Assembly: GCA_943788825.1 (NCBI GenBank)
Contig: CALSRT010000002.1
Location: forward strand, 682,001-746,000
Source of the DNA: UBA4582 sp002389265
GTDB taxonomy: Bacteria; Pseudomonadota; Gammaproteobacteria; Pseudomonadales; Azotimanducaceae
DNA length: 64,000 bases
Reading direction: 5' to 3'
In this document: one piece after another, positions 1 through 8,193 of the stretch
Layout: each line of letters starts with the position of its first letter
How positions within the stretch are numbered: position 1 is the stretch's first letter
Translations under genes and position numbers: made by a program
Notes under the pieces: generated by a model
What the model was told of the DNA's origin: nothing
Database searches by the model: none
What the model saw: the letters and a program-made list of their open reading frames with translations, nothing else

Positions 1-405
1 TTCGAGGTGAAAATCGGCATGACCGCAGACGTGGGTACGTTTCCGCGGTTGGTGAAGCTCATTCCAGAAGGCATTGTGCGTGAATTGGCTTACACTGGGC
101 GCCGAATGAGCGCTGCCGAGGCGCATCAGGCCGGTCTTGTGAATCGCGTATTTGCTGATCAGGACACCATGCTCGAGGCGGTCTTGGAGGTTGCCAACGA
201 GATCGCTGCTAACGCACCGCTGGCGGTTTATGGCTCAAAGCGCATGATCAATTATTCGCGAGATCACTCGACAGCAGACAGCTTGGACTATATTGGCATC
301 TGGAATGCGAGTTTCTTGCAGACCGACGAAATGGTAGAGGCGATCACCGCCAATAAAGAACAACGTGCCGGTGACTTTGCGGCCTTACCCAAGAAGAGGC
401 GCTAA
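1..405 (+). CDS. Crotonase-family protein, dienoyl-CoA isomerase-like (5' truncated by window)
   Basis: Only the C-terminal part is present; the reading frame is open to the first base of the window. The visible part is crotonase superfamily. An Ala-Asp-Val-Gly-Thr motif near the window start, then TGRRMSAAEA, GLVNRVF and a YSRDHS segment followed by a Trp-Asn region, resemble delta(3,5)-delta(2,4)-dienoyl-CoA isomerase (ECH1 type), where the Asp of that motif is catalytic. Such enzymes reposition double bonds during beta-oxidation of unsaturated acyl-CoAs. The stop codon is 2 nt before the next gene, so the two are probably co-transcribed. The isomerase call rests on motif similarity; a plain enoyl-CoA hydratase remains possible because the N-terminal half is not visible. 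Confidence 0.75.
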   Translation, partial: FEVKIGMTADVGTFPRLVKLIPEGIVRELAYTGRRMSAAEAHQAGLVNRVFADQDTMLEAVLEVANEIAANAPLAVYGSKRMINYSRDHSTADSLDYIGIWNASFLQTDEMVEAITANKEQRAGDFAALPKKRR

Positions 406-407
406 AC

Positions 408-803
408 ATGACGATTGGTGTTTGGGAACCGGCGAAAGGTGCTGCCGAGAAAGGCTTGAGTCTGGATGACTTGAAGGCTTACGCGGCGCTGACCGATGGG
501 GCGCTGGAGAATCTGGCTGCCAGTTTGACGGCCGCCCAAATCAGTGATGACGCGCGTCTTATGCGACTCGACGAGGCGCCGTGGCAGGTGGTAACGGCGC
601 TTAGTGATGAGGAATTGATCAGTCTAGTCCGGTTCTTCACGCTGGCAGAAATGCAGTTGCCGGGATGGGATGGCGGTAAGCAGTCGCCGGTGATCTACCT
701 GGTTCGAATCCTCAAGCAAAGGGGGGCATTCACGCCTGTACTAAGGCAATGGGTCAAGACGAATACAGATAACCGTTATCTGCCCAATGGCGCACTGCTG
801 TAA
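408..803 (+). CDS. Conserved hypothetical protein, 131 aa
   Basis: I do not recognise a named family. The product is small, soluble and predicted mainly helical, with no signal peptide, membrane segment or obvious metal motif. The central part has acidic helices (SDEELISLVRFFTLAEM) and a GWDGG turn; the C-terminus is more basic. It starts 2 nt after the upstream crotonase stop, so it is likely translated from the same mRNA. Its 3' end precedes hisB by about 40 bp, and a possible -10 element for hisB lies just after its stop. The open frame and tight spacing support a real gene; function is unknown. Confidence 0.6.
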   Translation: MTIGVWEPAKGAAEKGLSLDDLKAYAALTDGALENLAASLTAAQISDDARLMRLDEAPWQVVTALSDEELISLVRFFTLAEMQLPGWDGGKQSPVIYLVRILKQRGAFTPVLRQWVKTNTDNRYLPNGALL

Positions 804-809
804 ATACCG

Positions 810-815
810 TATAAT
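810..815 (+). promoter_or_regulatory. Possible -10 element for hisB
   Basis: A perfect TATAAT hexamer lies 29 bp before the hisB ATG, just after the stop of the preceding gene. I see no convincing -35 box at 16-18 bp, so this is a weak call; hisB could also be read through from the upstream genes. Confidence 0.3.
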
Positions 816-844
816 GCCTCGATTTCGACAAAAGGCGAGTGGGC

Positions 845-1444
845 ATGGCAGTGGTAGAGCGCAAAGCACAAGTAGACCGAAACACTCTCGAAACTCAGAT
901 CAGTTGCAGCATCAACCTGGACGGCACAGGCGTGTCGAGTTTCGATACGGGCTTGCCGTTTCTCGAGCATATGCTTGACCAGATCGCCCGTCATGGGCTG
1001 ATCGACATTCAGGTCAATGCCCGGGGTGATCTCCATATTGATGCTCACCATACGGTGGAAGATATCGGCATCACACTCGGTCAGGCATTTAATCAAGCGA
1101 TGGGTGATAAGCGCGGTATTCGCCGTTATGGGCATGCCTATGTGCCCCTTGATGAAGCCCTGTCGCGGGTAGTCATCGACTTCTCTGGTCGTCCAGGTCT
1201 GGAATATCACGTGGATTTCACCCGAGCCAGTGTGGGGGGGTTTGACATTGATTTATTCCGCGAGTTTTTTCATGGTTTTGTGAATCACGCGAACCTGACA
1301 TTACATATTGATAATTTGCGCGGGGCAAACACCCACCACCAGATTGAGACGATCTTCAAGGCGTTCGGTCGATCTCTGCGCATGGCGCTGGAGATGGATC
1401 AACGGATGGGCGACATTATGCCGTCGACAAAAGGAACCCTGTAA
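845..1444 (+). CDS. hisB: Imidazoleglycerol-phosphate dehydratase
   Basis: Catalyses the dehydration of imidazoleglycerol phosphate to imidazoleacetol phosphate in histidine synthesis. The single-domain form (about 199 aa) is present, without the N-terminal phosphatase domain of the enterobacterial bifunctional HisB. Family signatures are visible: FLEHMLDQIARHG, the metal-binding His cluster in DAHHTVEDIG, the second His pair in NTHHQIE, and a C-terminal STKGTL. ATG 845 is preferred over an in-frame GTG at 839 because an AAAGG element lies 9 bp upstream. The stop codon overlaps the hisA start by one base (TAATG), which implies translational coupling. hisH, which usually sits between hisB and hisA in related bacteria, is absent. 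Confidence 0.96.
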   Translation: MAVVERKAQVDRNTLETQISCSINLDGTGVSSFDTGLPFLEHMLDQIARHGLIDIQVNARGDLHIDAHHTVEDIGITLGQAFNQAMGDKRGIRRYGHAYVPLDEALSRVVIDFSGRPGLEYHVDFTRASVGGFDIDLFREFFHGFVNHANLTLHIDNLRGANTHHQIETIFKAFGRSLRMALEMDQRMGDIMPSTKGTL

Positions 1445-2187
1445 TGCAGATTATTCCGGCAATTGATTTTAAGGATGGCAAGGTCGTCAATCTTAAGCAG
1501 GGGCGACTGGAAGAGTCGACCACCTATTCCGATGACCCCGTGGGCATCGCGGACCACTGGGTCAGCCAAGGTGCGGAGCGACTGCATTTGGTTGATTTGG
1601 ATGGGGCCTTTGAAGGGTACCCGGTCAACCACGCTCTGATTGCCATGATCGCGGCCAATCACCCGGATTTGACGATCCAATTGGGTGGCGGCATTCGCAG
1701 CCCCGAGGTGATCGAGTCGTACCTTAATGCGGGTGTTGATTATGTGATCATTGGTACCAAGGCGGTAGAAGAGCCCGAGTTTGTGGGTTCTATGTGCCAG
1801 CACTTCCCCGGTCATATCATGGTGGGGCTGGATGGCCTGCATGGCATGGTGGCCAAGAATGGCTGGAAAGAGGTGACCGATATCTCGGTTAAGAGCCTGG
1901 CCTTGCTGTTTGAAAGTGATGGCATCGAGTCGATCGTTTATACGGACATCGGTAAAGACGGCATGATGGGCGGGATTAATATGCGCGCGACTCGAGAGCT
2001 TGCTGAATCTGTCTCAGTGCCCATCATCGCTTCTGGTGGTGTTACGGATATTCGAGATGTCATGGCCTTGCTGGAAGTCGGTGCGAAGATCAACGGCGGA
2101 ATCACCGGCGTGATTACCGGTCGCGCAATTTACGAAGGCACACTGGACCTGGCAGAGGCGATCGCCCTGACTCGCAAGAACGCCTGA
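1444..2187 (+). CDS. hisA: Phosphoribosylformimino-5-aminoimidazole carboxamide ribotide isomerase
   Basis: A (beta/alpha)8-barrel enzyme of histidine synthesis that isomerises ProFAR to PRFAR. The 247 aa length is normal. Seen in the sequence: the first catalytic Asp in IPAIDFKDGK, the phosphate-binding loops QLGGGIRS and ASGGV, the second catalytic Asp region VGLDG, and YTDIGKDGMMGG, which separates HisA from its paralogue HisF. It overlaps hisB by one base. The next product in the pathway needs the HisH-HisF glutamine amidotransferase, but no hisF follows: a convergent gene ends 11 bp downstream. Confidence 0.96.
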   Translation: MQIIPAIDFKDGKVVNLKQGRLEESTTYSDDPVGIADHWVSQGAERLHLVDLDGAFEGYPVNHALIAMIAANHPDLTIQLGGGIRSPEVIESYLNAGVDYVIIGTKAVEEPEFVGSMCQHFPGHIMVGLDGLHGMVAKNGWKEVTDISVKSLALLFESDGIESIVYTDIGKDGMMGGINMRATRELAESVSVPIIASGGVTDIRDVMALLEVGAKINGGITGVITGRAIYEGTLDLAEAIALTRKNA

Positions 2188-2197
2188 CACGAACCCG

Positions 2198-3001
2198 TTA
2201 TTCTATGGGATTGGCCGCGTAAGAACTGGCATCCAAGACGACTTGCAAGTCATGTGCTTGCTGCCGCTGGATCAAGGCCGAGACGGTAATTAATTCTATT
2301 GCCTGTGCCGCCAGTCCGGGTATGACCATGGCCAGATAATCTAACGTTGCCTGGTGCGGGTGGCCAATCGCAATCCCTGTCCCATCACGACGGGCTTTTG
2401 CCAACAATATTTTGAACGACTGATCAATGCTGTCGAACGTCGGGTCATTGTCGAGAAACACGTCGCGACTTGACGAGCGAATCTGACGTGCGCTGGCTGC
2501 AGCCAAGGCAACGGTATCGGCGGTGGTCCTTGAGTCAATAAAGTAAAGCTGCCGCTGTTTGATCTGCGACATGAGCCAGTTCATCTGCTGGGTCTGCTGG
2601 GTCAATTGACTGCCCATATGATTATTGATGCCCTTGAGATGTGGGATCTGTTCAATAGCCTGCTCAAGGGTCTGATAAAATTCCGTTTCCGTCAGATGCT
2701 GAGTCAAGCCGCCTGGACCCATGGGTTTGTGTCCGAGGTTAGCCATAGGCATATGCAGCATCACCTCTTTACCGCCTAGATGGGCAAGTTCAGCAAGCTG
2801 ATGCGTGTATTTCGCATGGGGTAATATGGCGTAGGTCAGCTTGGCAGGTAGCTGAATGGCCTTTTGACCGCGCCCCAGATGGTTGCCTAAATCATCAATA
2901 ATAATCGCGATGTAGGCCGTGTCGTGAGGTTGCTCCGCGGCTGCGGAGTTACCGCTGACTAGTGCGGTGAACAAAAATATCAGCCGGAGAAGCCTCGACA
3001 C
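2198..3001 (-). CDS. Divergent polysaccharide deacetylase family protein (YibQ-like), exported
   Basis: Belongs to the divergent polysaccharide deacetylase family (COG2861). Residues 1-22 form a signal peptide (hydrophobic LLRLIFLFTALVS, then SAAA), so the product is periplasmic. The NodB-like barrel starts at IAIIIDDLG; GGKEVMLHMPM, INNHMGS and FIDSRTT match the family pattern, and GIAIGHPH lies near the C-terminus. The substrate is not established. It lies 8 bp downstream of ctpA on the same strand, the same order (envC, ctpA, this gene) as in Pseudomonas, which suggests a role tied to the envelope. Confidence 0.85.
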   Translation of the reverse strand: MSRLLRLIFLFTALVSGNSAAAEQPHDTAYIAIIIDDLGNHLGRGQKAIQLPAKLTYAILPHAKYTHQLAELAHLGGKEVMLHMPMANLGHKPMGPGGLTQHLTETEFYQTLEQAIEQIPHLKGINNHMGSQLTQQTQQMNWLMSQIKQRQLYFIDSRTTADTVALAAASARQIRSSSRDVFLDNDPTFDSIDQSFKILLAKARRDGTGIAIGHPHQATLDYLAMVIPGLAAQAIELITVSALIQRQQAHDLQVVLDASSYAANPIE

Positions 3002-3009
3002 GGGATCAC

Positions 3010-4335
3010 TTATCCTTGTGGTGGTTGTACCTTGGCGGCAAGGATATTGATGCCCTTGAGCAAGACCAAGGCCTCGTGCAATTGATAGTCACTGGTGGCC
3101 AGTTCCATCTCGTAGACTTCGGCGGGCAATGTCTTCGGGTGCTCACCGTTGAGCAAATGACCCGGCAGATCTTTTTCTTTGATGCTGAACTGATTCTGTT
3201 TCTCCGGAGTGACGGTTGAGCGGTCAACCCAGATGTCTGGAACGATGCCCTCGGCCTGAATGGAGCGCCCGTTTGGCGTGTAATATAATGCTGTGGTGAG
3301 TTTAATGGCTTTTTCATTATTCAGCGGCAGAATGGTTTGCACCGAGCCCTTACCGAAGGTGTTGACTCCCATGATGATCGCGCGGTGGTGATCCTGCAGG
3401 GCACCGGCAACAATTTCTGAGGCTGAGGCAGTTCCCTCATTCACCAGCACAACGATGGGTATGCCGTTGGTGGCATCCGGTGTGCTGGCGCTGAAACGCA
3501 TGTCAGAGTTGGGTAATCTACCCGCCGTATAGACAATCAGGCCGTCATCAATGAAGACATCAGAGACGGCGACGGCGGACTGTAAAATGCCCCCAGGATT
3601 GTTGCGTAAATCTAGGACAAGTCCGAGCAGTTTACCCTCCGCGGTCAAAGCGGTGACGGCATCCTCGACCTCGGTGCCTGTATTGCTTTGAAACTGTGCT
3701 ATTCGAATGTAGCCATAGCCTGGATCCAGGACTCTTTGGCGAACGCTGGCGACTGCGATGATCTCACGGGTGAGGCTGACCTCAAAAGGTTTGGCGGTGC
3801 CTTCACGCACCAGGGTCAACCTGACAGTACTGCCGGGTTCGCCCCGCATCGCGTCGATGGCATCGCCCAGACTCATCCCCTTGATGGGCTGGTCATTGAG
3901 TTGCACGATCAAGTCGCCAGGTTTGACCCCGGCCTTCTCGGCCGGCGTGCCATCCATGGGTGAGATGATGCGGACAAATCCATCTTCCATGCTCACCTCG
4001 AGTCCGACACCGCCATAGTTGCCCGTGGTATCTTCCTGTAAATCGGAGAAAGAATCGCGATCGAGATAGGCTGAGTGAGGATCAAGCTGTGACAACATGC
4101 CCTTGATGGCGTTTTCGAGCAGCGTGCGATCGTCAATTTCCTCGACATAGGCGCTACTGACGCGATCGAAGGCTTCGGCAAAGACTCGCAATTCGTTCAG
4201 CGGCAGCCGAGCCGGTAACGCCTGCTGGGTATCGGGCGTTGTGTCAGCTTCGGTGTCTGCGGCTGAGGCCGCGCTGAGCATCAGCGCCAGTCCAGTGAAC
4301 GCCAGTACTCGAATGCCCTTGTGGGTGCGTAACAT
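3010..4335 (-). CDS. ctpA: C-terminal processing peptidase, S41 family
   Basis: A periplasmic serine protease of the carboxyl-terminal processing family, acting on envelope proteins and, in relatives, on peptidoglycan hydrolases. Residues 1-26 are a signal peptide ending SAASAA. Then follow an N-terminal helical region with the QLDPHSAYL motif, a PDZ domain (VGLEV to TLVREG) and the S41 catalytic domain. The nucleophile Ser lies in EGTASASEIVAGALQDH and the general-base Lys in FGKGSVQ. It sits between envC and the polysaccharide deacetylase gene on the same strand. A tandem repeat of 14-bp units lies immediately upstream of its Shine-Dalgarno sequence (GGAGAGG). Confidence 0.94.
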   Translation of the reverse strand: MLRTHKGIRVLAFTGLALMLSAASAADTEADTTPDTQQALPARLPLNELRVFAEAFDRVSSAYVEEIDDRTLLENAIKGMLSQLDPHSAYLDRDSFSDLQEDTTGNYGGVGLEVSMEDGFVRIISPMDGTPAEKAGVKPGDLIVQLNDQPIKGMSLGDAIDAMRGEPGSTVRLTLVREGTAKPFEVSLTREIIAVASVRQRVLDPGYGYIRIAQFQSNTGTEVEDAVTALTAEGKLLGLVLDLRNNPGGILQSAVAVSDVFIDDGLIVYTAGRLPNSDMRFSASTPDATNGIPIVVLVNEGTASASEIVAGALQDHHRAIIMGVNTFGKGSVQTILPLNNEKAIKLTTALYYTPNGRSIQAEGIVPDIWVDRSTVTPEKQNQFSIKEKDLPGHLLNGEHPKTLPAEVYEMELATSDYQLHEALVLLKGINILAAKVQPPQG

Positions 4336-4345
4336 CTGCCTCTCC

Positions 4346-4412
4346 TAGTACTTGGGTAATAGTGCTTGGCTAATAGCGCTTGGCTAATAGTAAGTGGCTA
4401 ATAGTAAATGGC
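4346..4412. repeat. Tandem repeat, 14-bp unit, about 4.8 copies
   Basis: Four consecutive 14-bp units (4357-4370, 4371-4384, 4385-4398, 4399-4412) have the form TAATAGNNNNTGGC, preceded by a partial, degenerate copy at 4346-4356. The array lies in the 202-bp gap between envC and ctpA, 10 bp from the ctpA start codon and so within its probable leader. Differences between copies fall in the same central positions. Confidence 0.9.
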
Positions 4413-4537
4413 TAAACTTCGCCCCGGCGTCGCGCGCCTGGATGCGTCTTATTTTTTCAGTATCGGACAATCCTATACTCTTCAATGGTGATGCCCGCGT
4501 CAGATATCAAGCGCAGGAGGATACTCTGTCGACAATC

Positions 4538-5713
4538 TCACGCGGCGTTTTTGCTACGGGCCTGGCACCATTGTTGTGGATTTGTGGGTTTGCCGCTGTG
4601 GCGGATCTCGAAATACAGGCCCGCTTGATTTTGGCCGCCGCTATCACCGACGCTGGCAATGTTTTCGCCGGCGCGGATCCAGTCGCCAGTTTCTCGATAA
4701 AGTACCTGGTTGTGGCCATACAGAGACATATAGCCGTCGCCATGGCTGATGATCATCATCAGCCCGAAGCCTCTTAACCAGTCAGAAAATATGACTCTGC
4801 CATAGTGAATAGCGTAAACCGGATCGCCTTCCTTGGCCTCTATTAAAACACCACGCCACTTCAGCTTGGCATTGCTGCGCTGACTGCCATAGCGACTGAG
4901 GATTTTGCCGGCAACGGGCAGTTGCATTTTGCCCTTGCGGCTTTCGAAACTGACCATATCCGTGGGCGACGGCAAGGCTGCGACGCTGCTATTGATTTTC
5001 TCCAGCAGCGCTTCGAGCTCCTGGCGGTTTTGACTTAATTTTTGAATTTCTGAGCCGGTTGAAGCAATCTCGAGCTTGAGTTCAGTCAGGGATTGCTGTT
5101 TGTCGACTCGGGCCAATTGCAATTGTTGCTTTTGGGTGACAAGCAGTGCCCGATTCTGTTGTAGCCCCAGATTTTCAGCTTCAAGGTTGCCAGTCACTTG
5201 ATTGAGCTGTTCGATAGTGCCCCGGTAATGAGCAATTTGCTCGGCTCGAGCCCGGCTGAAGTATTGATAATAGGTTAGCATCCGGTCGAGTTGGCTGGGG
5301 TCTTCTTGATTCAGAAGCACTTTCATATAGGGCTGGTTGCCGATCTCATAGGCTGCTCTGAGTTGTGTGATCAGATAATTCTGTTGCTGTAACCGCGCTG
5401 CTTCGAGGCCAGATTTTTCTTGGCGCAGCGTGTTTATCGTGGTTTCGCCCTGCTGGATCGCTTGCTGCATTTGCTCGATTTTCTTGAGTAGTTCGTTGAT
5501 CGCCTTCTCGTTGGTTCGAAGGTTGTCCTCCAGTGACGAGCGTTGGCTGTTGGTCTTATCCAGCAACTGTTTGAATTTGCTGATCTCCACTTCAAGATCT
5601 TGCAGCTGTTGTTCGAGTATCTTCGGATCGTTTTCTGCGCTCAACACAGCGGCAGGAAGCAGTAAGCCAAGGCCGAGGCTGAACAACATACTGATCAAAA
5701 GCGGACTACTCAT
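4538..5713 (-). CDS. envC: EnvC-like murein hydrolase activator (degenerate LytM domain)
   Basis: A periplasmic septal factor; in E. coli EnvC binds FtsEX and activates the amidases AmiA and AmiB. Residues 1-26 look like a signal peptide. Residues 30 to about 260 are a long coiled coil (EQQLQDLEVEISKFKQLLD and similar heptads), followed by a C-terminal LytM/M23 domain. The usual zinc ligands are not conserved: the HxxxD position reads as WRGVLI, and the HxH position as YGHNQ. That is expected for EnvC-type activators and argues against peptidase activity. It follows gpmI by 41 bp on the same strand and precedes ctpA. Confidence 0.9.
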   Translation of the reverse strand: MSSPLLISMLFSLGLGLLLPAAVLSAENDPKILEQQLQDLEVEISKFKQLLDKTNSQRSSLEDNLRTNEKAINELLKKIEQMQQAIQQGETTINTLRQEKSGLEAARLQQQNYLITQLRAAYEIGNQPYMKVLLNQEDPSQLDRMLTYYQYFSRARAEQIAHYRGTIEQLNQVTGNLEAENLGLQQNRALLVTQKQQLQLARVDKQQSLTELKLEIASTGSEIQKLSQNRQELEALLEKINSSVAALPSPTDMVSFESRKGKMQLPVAGKILSRYGSQRSNAKLKWRGVLIEAKEGDPVYAIHYGRVIFSDWLRGFGLMMIISHGDGYMSLYGHNQVLYRETGDWIRAGENIASVGDSGGQNQAGLYFEIRHSGKPTNPQQWCQARSKNAA

Positions 5714-5754
5714 AGTACTTACTAGTGCTCGTGTGAAGGTTGAGATTTGGCGGG

Positions 5755-7320
5755 CTAGCGTTTAGCAGTCTGGGCCTGTTCACTCAGAACCAATGAATGA
5801 CCGGTCATTTCCGGCGGCGCAGGCAAGTGCATAATCGCCAGCAGAGTCGGTGCAACATCAGTTAGCTTGCCGGTTGATTGTGCCAGTTGAATAGTTTCAC
5901 TGCCAACATAAATCAGTGGTACTCGCTCTGAGGTGTGGGCGGTGTGCGCCTGGCCCGTTGAAGGATCGGTCATCTGTTCAACGTTACCGTGATCGGCGGT
6001 GATCAGGCAATGGCCGCCCACGCTGGACAGCGCGTCGACAATGCGGCCGATGCAGCTATCGACGAATTCGACTGCCTGAATCGCGGCGTTGAGGTTGCCG
6101 GTGTGGCCTACCATATCGCCGTTGGCAAAATTGCAGATGATCAGGTCATAGTCACCGCCTGTAATCCCGGTGATGCATTCATCGGTCACCTGCTGAGCGC
6201 TCATCTCTGGTTGCAGATCATAAGTGGCAACTCGAGGCGAGGGTACCAGACGGCGAGTTTCGCCGGCATACTCGGCCTCTCGTCCACCGGAGAAGAAGAA
6301 GGTAACATGGGCGTACTTCTCCGTTTCAGCAAGTCGCAATTGGGATTTGCCGAGTTTCGCGACGTATTCACCCAAGCTGTTGGTCACCACACTCGGACCA
6401 AAGGCGCAGGGCGTGAGGATGTTGTCAGCATATTGGGTGAGGGTGACAAATGATTGCAATGCTGGTTGGGCTTGGCGTTTGAATCCAGTGAAGCCCGGAT
6501 CAATAAAGGCGCGGCTCAGTTCGCGGGCACGATCGGCGCGAAAGTTCATAAACAACACGCCATCACCGGCGGCCATCTTCACAACTTGCCCGCCTTGCAG
6601 AATCGCACTGGGTTTGACAAATTCATCAGACTCGTTCCGTGCATAAGCGGCATGTAAAGCCGCGACAGCTGAATCAAACTGATAGTCTGAGTGGCCCTGA
6701 GTTAACAACTGGTAAGCCGGCTCAACCCGCTCCCAGCGATTGTCACGATCCATGGCGTAATAGCGTCCAACAATGGAGGCGATGCCGCCCTGACCCAGAT
6801 TGTCGATGCAGGCTTGCATGTTGGCCAGTGACGCCTCGGCGCTTTTCGGTGGAACGTCTCGACCGTCGAGAAAGGCATGCACGTAGACGGCCTTCAAACC
6901 GCGCTCAAAGGCCATTTTAACGGCTGCCTGTATTTGGTCTTCATGACTGTGAACGCCGCCGGGAGACAGCAGCCCCATAATATGTAAGGTATTACCGGTG
7001 GCGACAAGCTGATCCATGGATTCCATGAGAACGGGGTTTTTAAAAAAATCACCTTGGGTGATGGCTTTGTTGATGCGCGTTAGGTCCTGGTCAATAACTC
7101 GGCCGGCGCCAAGGGTCATATGTCCGACTTCTGAATTGCCCATCTGTCCGGCAGGCAGCCCGACATCTTCGCCAGAGCATGAAATCAGGCAGTGAGGCCG
7201 AGTTTTCTGCAGTTGATCGAGAACTGGGGTCTTAGCAAGTTTGATCGCATTACTGTCAGTGGCTTCTCGTTCGCCCCAGCCGTCGAGGATAATCAGGGCG
7301 TATGGTACTTTTTTAGTCAT
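5755..7320 (-). CDS. gpmI: 2,3-bisphosphoglycerate-independent phosphoglycerate mutase
   Basis: Interconverts 3- and 2-phosphoglycerate in glycolysis and gluconeogenesis using two Mn2+ ions. The length of 521 aa is close to the usual 510-515. The alkaline-phosphatase-type metal site is seen in ILDGWGERE (Asp13) and later in ITADHGN. The phosphorylated Ser63 is in QMGNSEVGHMT. HDGRDVPP-type (FLDGRDVPP) and VGRYYAMDRDNRWER signatures mark the substrate-binding domain. It is the first gene of a minus-strand group gpmI-envC-ctpA-deacetylase and diverges from the rhodanese gene. Confidence 0.96.
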   Translation of the reverse strand: MTKKVPYALIILDGWGEREATDSNAIKLAKTPVLDQLQKTRPHCLISCSGEDVGLPAGQMGNSEVGHMTLGAGRVIDQDLTRINKAITQGDFFKNPVLMESMDQLVATGNTLHIMGLLSPGGVHSHEDQIQAAVKMAFERGLKAVYVHAFLDGRDVPPKSAEASLANMQACIDNLGQGGIASIVGRYYAMDRDNRWERVEPAYQLLTQGHSDYQFDSAVAALHAAYARNESDEFVKPSAILQGGQVVKMAAGDGVLFMNFRADRARELSRAFIDPGFTGFKRQAQPALQSFVTLTQYADNILTPCAFGPSVVTNSLGEYVAKLGKSQLRLAETEKYAHVTFFFSGGREAEYAGETRRLVPSPRVATYDLQPEMSAQQVTDECITGITGGDYDLIICNFANGDMVGHTGNLNAAIQAVEFVDSCIGRIVDALSSVGGHCLITADHGNVEQMTDPSTGQAHTAHTSERVPLIYVGSETIQLAQSTGKLTDVAPTLLAIMHLPAPPEMTGHSLVLSEQAQTAKR

Positions 7321-7455
7321 GAAATTGTTGGCCTAGTGCGAGGAAAGTGAATTTTACGTCCTTTGGTGTATACTTCGCGACTTATTTTTGTTCCAGTGCC
7401 TCTTCATAGGTGCTGGTTGATTAACAACCGTGCAACATAACAGCGACGAGAGTCC

Positions 7456-7875
7456 ATGATAGAGCAAGTATTTGAATTTATTGGTAATCATTATCTGCTG
7501 ATAGGGCTGTTTGTCGCCCTGGTGTTTGCTTTCATGGTGAATGAAGGTAAACGGGGGGGTAACTCAATTACCACCAACACCTTGGTTAACCTGGTTAATC
7601 GGGACAGCGCAGTGATTTTGGATGTGCGCGATAGCAAGGATTTCAGCGCCGGACATATCGTGGACGCGGTGAATATACCCTTTAGCAATTTTGATAAGCG
7701 CGCAGTGGAGCTGGAAAAATTCAAAGATCGACCGATTATCGTGGTCTGCAAGATGGGCCAGCATGCGAGTGGTGTCGGTGGCAAATTGAAAACCTTAGGT
7801 TTTGAGAAAGTCCATCGGCTGGGCGGTGGTATGGGCGAATGGTCGGCCTCGAGCCTGCCGGTTGTCAAAGACTGA
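7456..7875 (+). CDS. Membrane-anchored rhodanese-like protein (YibN type)
   Basis: A single rhodanese domain tethered by one N-terminal transmembrane helix (residues about 12-28, LLIGLFVALVFAFMV). The domain holds DVRDSKDFSAGHI and the active-site loop VVCKMGQHA with Cys98, so sulfurtransferase chemistry is possible. Physiological donor and acceptor are unknown. It heads the plus-strand group rhodanese-grxC-secB, an order also found in Pseudomonas and, in part, in E. coli (yibN-grxC-secB). The 135-bp divergent region before it contains a TATACT element near 7370 but no clear -35 box. Confidence 0.9.
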   Translation: MIEQVFEFIGNHYLLIGLFVALVFAFMVNEGKRGGNSITTNTLVNLVNRDSAVILDVRDSKDFSAGHIVDAVNIPFSNFDKRAVELEKFKDRPIIVVCKMGQHASGVGGKLKTLGFEKVHRLGGGMGEWSASSLPVVKD

Positions 7876-7917
7876 CAGTCGTCGGTGACTGTTTGGATCA
7901 ACGAGAGGCGTGTCATT

Positions 7918-8193
7918 GTGAGTCATGTTGTTATCTATAGTACGCGGTTTTGCCCCTTTTGCGTTCATGCCAAGGCATTGCTCAAGCGTAAGAATGTTAA
8001 GTTCAAGGATATTGCGATTGATGGTAATGCCGCATTGCGCCAGGAAATGATCAAGGCCGCTGGAGCTACCTCAGTGCCGCAGATTTGGATCGGCAAAGAG
8101 CACATCGGCGGTTGTGATGAGCTGGTTGGATTGGATCGGCGTGGGTTGCTAGATGATATGTTAGCTAATAGTGGTGAAGGAGTCGGTAAATGA
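7918..8193 (+). CDS. grxC: Glutaredoxin 3
   Basis: A small thiol-disulfide oxidoreductase reduced by glutathione. The active site is Cys12-Pro-Phe-Cys15, the cis-Pro loop is in ATSVPQIWIG, and the glutathione-binding GGCDEL follows. I place the start at GTG 7918, preceded by a GAGAGG Shine-Dalgarno 9 bp upstream; this gives 91 aa, normal for the family. An upstream in-frame ATG at 7885 would add 11 residues unlike other glutaredoxins. The stop overlaps the secB start (ATGA). Confidence 0.94.
   Translation: MSHVVIYSTRFCPFCVHAKALLKRKNVKFKDIAIDGNAALRQEMIKAAGATSVPQIWIGKEHIGGCDELVGLDRRGLLDDMLANSGEGVGK

Noticed and set aside
4538..5713. EnvC-like protein as a broken M23 peptidase
   Set aside because: Loss of zinc ligands is normal for EnvC-type amidase activators, and the frame and coiled coil are intact.
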